This document shows, piece after piece, positions 60,450 through 64,000 of a stretch of 64,000 nt of DNA; the first letter of the stretch is position 1, and every line of letters starts with the position of its first letter. Origin of the DNA: UBA8904 sp964394715. Its GTDB lineage: Bacteria > Desulfobacterota > Syntrophia > Syntrophales > Smithellaceae. Made by a program: the position numbers and the translations under genes. The DNA lies in contig CAYMYR010000004.1 in NCBI GenBank assembly GCA_964394715.1, forward strand, positions 16,209-80,208. The letters are read 5' to 3'. The notes beneath the pieces were generated by a model. That model did not search any database. It was not told where the DNA came from and was given only the letters and a program-made list of their open reading frames with translations.

Positions 60450-60564
60450 CTCGATAAAATATCCCATATACTGCGTTGCACTTCGTTGCTCGTCACTGCG
60501 ACGTACATAAAGTACGTCTCATTCCTCGCAACTCGTGCACTGTGTCTCTGGGCATTTTATCAAG
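60450..60564. repeat. REP/MITE-like imperfect palindrome, copy B (livK-livH gap)
   Basis: 115 bp with inverted ends CTCGATAAAAT / ATTTTATCAAG (one mismatch) and a central hairpin GACGTACATAAAGTACGTC. Its reverse complement aligns over its whole length with the repeat at 24823-24945. It begins 3 nt after the livK stop. Short open frames across it are artefacts of the palindrome. Confidence 0.8.
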
Positions 60565-60628
60565 CTGTTTTAAAGACTTTATTTCCGCGAATAGACGGTG
60601 TCGTAATGATGCAAACAACCATAAAGTC

Positions 60629-60696
60629 GTCATACCTGCGGAGGCCGTTATCCAGAATACCATTTTCTGGATTCCCCGGTCAAGCCGGGGACTGAC
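60629..60696. repeat. Second palindromic intergenic element (livK-livH gap)
   Basis: Outer ends GTCA / TGAC, inner arms ATCCAGAA / TTTCTGGAT, and a sub-hairpin TCCCCGG/CCGGGGA (core from 60672). It resembles the widespread GTCATTCCCGC...CTGGATTCCCG type of dispersed repeat. Unrelated to the neighbouring repeat at 60450-60564. The two fill most of the 278-bp gap. Confidence 0.7.
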
Positions 60697-60724
60697 GAGT
60701 ATGAAGGCAGACCTGTAACATTCT

Positions 60725-61600
60725 ATGGCCTATATTTTTCAACAAGCTCTCAATGCCCTTCAGCTGGGCAGCATCTATGCGCTGATCGCCCTGGGCTACA
60801 CCATGGTTTACGGCATTCTGACCATGATCAACTTTGCCCACGGCGACCTGTTCATGGTCGGTGCTTTTTTCTGTTTTCTGATTGCCGTCTATCTCAAATT
60901 GTCCTTTGTCCCGACACTGCTTTTATCCATGCTGGGAGTAGCCTGCCTGGGCGTGGTCATCGAACGCTTTGCCTATAAACCCCTGCGAAGCGCGCCGCGA
61001 GTCTCCGCTATTATAACGGCCCTGGGTGTCGGTCTTTTTCTGGAAAACTTCACCCTGGCACTTTCTCCTTATCCCAAGCACATTCCGCCGCTTCTGGAAA
61101 ATATCACCTGGACGGTCGGTTCGATGTCCGTCTCATCCCTGCAGATGATCGTCATCTTCCTTTCGCTTTGCCTGATGCTGATTCTGGATTTTGTCGTACA
61201 GCACACCAAGGCGGGTATGGCCATGCGCGCCATATCATGGGACAAAACGATTGTCCCGCTGATGGGTGTGTCGGTCAATAAAATCATTTCGCTTACGTTT
61301 GCCATCGGAACGGGTCTGGGTGGCGCTGCCGGTGTGATGTACGGACTTGCTTATCCGGTGATTGATCCTTACATGGGCATCATGGTTGGCTGGAAAGCGT
61401 TTATCTGCGCTGTGGTCGGCGGCATCGGCAACATCCGGGGCGCCATGATCGGCGGTTTTATATTGGGAGGGGTGGAAATCATGGTAGCTGCGTTTTTCCC
61501 TTCTACCTACCGTGATTTTGTGGCTTTCACGCTGCTTCTTATTCTGTTGGTTGTCAGACCGTACGGCATTCTGGGCAAACCACAGCCGCAAAAGGTGTAG
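60725..61600 (+). CDS. livH: ABC transporter permease LivH
   Basis: Inner-membrane permease of the branched-chain amino acid type. About eight membrane helices; signatures LQLGSIYALIALGYTMVYGIL and MINFAHGDLFMVGAF at the N-terminus and the coupling-loop region AGMAMRAISWDKTIVPLMGVSVN contacting the ATPase. 291 residues. No ribosome site is visible before the ATG. It lies 278 bp after livK across the two repeats. Confidence 0.95.
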   Translation: MAYIFQQALNALQLGSIYALIALGYTMVYGILTMINFAHGDLFMVGAFFCFLIAVYLKLSFVPTLLLSMLGVACLGVVIERFAYKPLRSAPRVSAIITALGVGLFLENFTLALSPYPKHIPPLLENITWTVGSMSVSSLQMIVIFLSLCLMLILDFVVQHTKAGMAMRAISWDKTIVPLMGVSVNKIISLTFAIGTGLGGAAGVMYGLAYPVIDPYMGIMVGWKAFICAVVGGIGNIRGAMIGGFILGGVEIMVAAFFPSTYRDFVAFTLLLILLVVRPYGILGKPQPQKV

Positions 61601-61602
61601 CC

Positions 61603-62646
61603 ATGTCTTCCATTAAAATCGTATACAAGAATCTTCTTATGAAATGGCATGCCCTGACCAGCCATATGCTTTTCTGGCCGGTTTTCATGGCTGCGGGCCT
61701 TTCATTCTGCATCGCTGTTGACACCTTTGATTTTGTGGATTTATATCTGCAGTTGATTTTGATTTACGTGGGCATCAATATCATCCTCACGGTGAGCCTT
61801 AATTTAATCAACGGGTACATGGGTGAATTTTCCGTTGGTCATGCCGGTTTCATGGCTGTTGGAGCTTATGTTGCTTCTTTGTTGACTGTCCATGTATTCC
61901 CCGTAGGTTTGCAAAGTTTGTTTTTCCCCCTGGCTATCCTCGCGGGAGGGATCGGTGCCGCGCTGGTTGGTTTTCTGGTGGCGATCCCGTCTTTTAAGAC
62001 ACGCGGAGATTATCTGGCCATTGTTACGCTGGCGTTCGGCATGATTGTCAAATCCGTCCTGGAAAACATCGACGCCGTTGGTGGACCGCGCGGTCTGCTC
62101 GGCATGGAGAAGCTCACCACACTGCCCTGGGTTTTTTTCTGGACCGCTCTTTCCGTATGGGTGATCCGTAACCTGGTTTATTCCAACTTCGGACGGGGCG
62201 TCCTTTCCATCCGCGAAGATGAAATCGCCAGCGACCTGATGAGCGTCAACACCCGTCAGGTCAAAATCATTGCCTTTGTCGTTTCATCTTTTTTTGCGGG
62301 AATTGCCGGAGGTCTCTTTGCACACGCACTCCAGTTTATCAACCCGCGCATGTTTGACATTCTTAAATCCACCGATATCCTGATCATGGTTTATCTTGGA
62401 GGCATAGCATCTATTTCCGGCTCGATCATCGGCGCGGTTCTTTACACCATCCTTCTGGAGATCCTGCGCCCGATGGGCATCTGGCGGATGGTGCTCATGC
62501 CGCTGATGCTGGTGCTGTTGATGATCTACCGTCCGCGCGGCATCATGGGCATGAAAGAAGCACGGCTGTTTACGCCGCTTCGCGATCTGGTCACCGAAAA
62601 ACTCTGGCGACAAGAGAAAAAGGAGGCCACGGATGCCACTGATTGA
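61603..62646 (+). CDS. livM: ABC transporter permease LivM
   Basis: Second permease of the heterodimer, with about nine membrane helices. Family blocks: NLINGYMGEFSVGHAGFMAVGAY, RGDYLAIVTLAFGMIVK and GRGVLSIREDEIASDLMSVN, the last a coupling loop. 347 residues. AAGGTG ribosome site, 2 bp after livH. Its 3' end overlaps livG by 14 bp. Confidence 0.95.
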   Translation: MSSIKIVYKNLLMKWHALTSHMLFWPVFMAAGLSFCIAVDTFDFVDLYLQLILIYVGINIILTVSLNLINGYMGEFSVGHAGFMAVGAYVASLLTVHVFPVGLQSLFFPLAILAGGIGAALVGFLVAIPSFKTRGDYLAIVTLAFGMIVKSVLENIDAVGGPRGLLGMEKLTTLPWVFFWTALSVWVIRNLVYSNFGRGVLSIREDEIASDLMSVNTRQVKIIAFVVSSFFAGIAGGLFAHALQFINPRMFDILKSTDILIMVYLGGIASISGSIIGAVLYTILLEILRPMGIWRMVLMPLMLVLLMIYRPRGIMGMKEARLFTPLRDLVTEKLWRQEKKEATDATD

Positions 62647-63403
62647 GATCACAAAAGTCACGCACCGTTTTGCCGGCCTCTGCGCGGTATCCGACTTCAA
62701 TCTTGCAGTGGAGCAGCATGAGCTTATCGGAATCATCGGCCCCAACGGAGCGGGGAAGACCACGGTCTTTAATCTGATCACCGGCGTCTATCGGGCAACC
62801 GAAGGCAGCATCAGACTGGAGGGGAAGGAACTGGTCGGCAAAACGCCGCACCAGATTACCCGGTTAGGTATCGCCCGCACCTTCCAGAATATCCGGCTAT
62901 TCAAGGAGCTTTCGGTCCTGGACAACGTCCGCACCGCCTATTACGGCCAGATTGCCTATACGCCTGCCGAGGCGCTTCTGCACATTGGCAGGTTTCGCGC
63001 TGAGGAGCGGCGCATCACCAACCAGGCACTGGATTTGCTGGCGGTCTTCAAACTTGACGGATCTGCCGGTGAAAAAGCCAGAAACATGCCCTATGGTCTG
63101 CAACGGCGTCTGGAGATTGCCCGGGCTTTGGCCACGGGACCCAAACTGCTGCTTCTGGACGAACCTGCCGCCGGCATGAACCCCAACGAAATCATCCAGC
63201 TTATGGATTTTATCCGCTGGATCCGTAAAACGTTTTCTGTGACAATCATTCTGATAGAGCACCAGATGCGTCTGGTCATGGGTATCTGTGAACGGCTGGT
63301 TGTGCTTGATTTCGGAGCAACCATTGCCCAGGGGCTGCCTGCTGAAATTCAGGCGAATCCGAAAGTCATGGAAGCTTATCTTGGTGAGGAGGTTGCTTCA
63401 TGA
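62633..63403 (+). CDS. livG: ABC transporter ATP-binding protein LivG
   Basis: Cytoplasmic ATPase of the transporter. Walker A GPNGAGKTT (about residue 36), Q-loop TFQNIRLF, signature YGLQRRLEIARAL (with LQ in place of the usual SG of LSGGQ, common in LivG), Walker B LLLLDEPAAGMN and the switch His in LIEHQMRLV. 256 residues. AAGGAGG ribosome site within livM. Confidence 0.96.
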   Translation: MPLIEITKVTHRFAGLCAVSDFNLAVEQHELIGIIGPNGAGKTTVFNLITGVYRATEGSIRLEGKELVGKTPHQITRLGIARTFQNIRLFKELSVLDNVRTAYYGQIAYTPAEALLHIGRFRAEERRITNQALDLLAVFKLDGSAGEKARNMPYGLQRRLEIARALATGPKLLLLDEPAAGMNPNEIIQLMDFIRWIRKTFSVTIILIEHQMRLVMGICERLVVLDFGATIAQGLPAEIQANPKVMEAYLGEEVAS

Positions 63404-64000
63404 CCACCCCTGATTGCCTGCTGTCTGTTGCCAACTTAAGTGTGTCATACGACAGCATCAAAGCCGTGGACGACATATCCTTTGAAGTCGCGAGCGGAGA
63501 AATTGTTACACTGATCGGAGCCAACGGAGCGGGCAAATCATCCATCCTGCGGGCCATCTCCGGCCTGATTCCCTATGAAGGTAGCATTCGTTACGCGGGG
63601 AAGGATTTGAAAAACATTGCCGCCGATCAGATCGTTGCCACAGGCATTGCCCACGTACCGGAAGGGCGTGGCATTTTCGGCAACCTGACCGTGCTGGAAA
63701 ATCTCAAGCTTGCAGCCTGGCAGCGAAAAGACAAGGCCAAAATCGCTGACGATCTGGAGCATGTCTTTGATTTATTCCCCCGCCTCAAAGAACGGGGCAA
63801 ACAACTTGGCGGCATGCTCTCCGGCGGCGAACAGCAAATGCTTGCCGTTGGCCGCGCGCTTATGACCGATGCGCCGATGCTGCTTCTGGATGAACCATCC
63901 ATGGGGCTTTCGCCCGTTTTAGTGCGCGATATTTTCAAGATCATCCAGGAAATCAATCAGGCGGGGAAAACCATACTGCTCGTCGAACAAAACGCCAACA
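63400..64000 (+). CDS. livF: ABC transporter ATP-binding protein LivF, 3' end outside the window
   Basis: Open from the ATG at 63400, which overlaps the livG stop (ATGA), to the window end: 200 codons visible of an expected 235-240. Walker A GANGAGKSS, signature LSGGEQQMLAVGRAL, Walker B LLLDEPSMGLSP and the switch region LLVEQNAN at the very edge are all present. Second ATPase of the heterodimer, acting with LivG. Confidence 0.95.
   Translation, partial: MTTPDCLLSVANLSVSYDSIKAVDDISFEVASGEIVTLIGANGAGKSSILRAISGLIPYEGSIRYAGKDLKNIAADQIVATGIAHVPEGRGIFGNLTVLENLKLAAWQRKDKAKIADDLEHVFDLFPRLKERGKQLGGMLSGGEQQMLAVGRALMTDAPMLLLDEPSMGLSPVLVRDIFKIIQEINQAGKTILLVEQNAN

Noticed and set aside
60476..60718. 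Overlapping 69- and 80-codon frames between livK and livH
   Set aside because: They run across two palindromic repeats and have no homologue-like features.
1..64000. CRISPR array, prophage, insertion sequence, tRNA or rRNA genes
   Set aside because: No regularly spaced direct repeats, transposase or integrase frames, phage genes or cloverleaf-like stretches were recognised. The MraZ boxes are the only regular direct repeats seen.

Overview
The window looks like a chromosomal stretch of a Gram-negative, anaerobic, syntroph-like deltaproteobacterium (Desulfobacterota, perhaps Syntrophales). This placement is an inference from gene content: an outer-membrane LptD and a complete Tol-Pal system, a large solitary acyl-CoA dehydrogenase, an ADP-forming acyl-CoA synthetase split over two genes, selenocysteine factor SelB, and a dcw cluster with a murE-murF fusion. 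No tRNA, rRNA, CRISPR array, transposase or prophage gene was seen. Coding density is high and almost every gene is an ordinary housekeeping gene.

Layout. 1-2642: HEAT-like protein (cut by the window edge) coupled to an HD-GYP protein. 2909-4624: acyl-CoA dehydrogenase with its own promoter-like region and terminator. 4625-6328: gene-poor, holding a 57-residue small protein and a 135-residue protein with a lysine-rich tail. 6329-13552: folC, lptD, rplM-rpsI, argC, cysS. 13714-18624: ctpA, divergent polysaccharide deacetylase, TPR lipoprotein, second lipoprotein. 18783-23793 (minus): tolQ-tolR-tolA-tolB-pal-cpoB. 23878-26672 (minus): lysine 2,3-aminomutase, efp, epmA, a complete EF-P beta-lysylation set. 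26785-27804: cation efflux protein. 27874-30772 (minus): selB and a YhaM-type OB/HD nuclease. 30964-32620: ruvX, mltG. 32818-49914: dcw cluster mraZ-rsmH-ftsL-ftsI-murEF-mraY-murD-ftsW-murG-murC-murB-ftsQ-ftsA-ftsZ, with a clear promoter and MraZ operators. 50038-51747: B12-type radical SAM protein. 51762-54710 (minus): tetR and acdA-acdB with a promoter overlapped by paired operator sites. 54986-58149: cyclic-nucleotide-binding protein, 3D-domain protein with a long structured leader, ECF sigma factor and anti-sigma factor. 58143-59096 (minus): patatin. 59280-64000: livK-H-M-G-F ABC transporter, livF cut by the window end.

The most unusual signals are not new protein families. First, two diverged copies of a roughly 115-bp imperfect palindrome lie directly after the efp and livK stop codons, in the same orientation relative to transcription. 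Second, the EF-P module carries an aminomutase that looks like KamA rather than E. coli EpmB, which raises a question about beta-lysine stereochemistry. Third, the acdAB promoter carries two short palindromic sites, one in the -35/-10 spacer and one just downstream of the -10. Fourth, the 3D-domain gene has an approximately 200-nt leader with three dyads. I did not find strong evidence for a wholly new multi-gene system.
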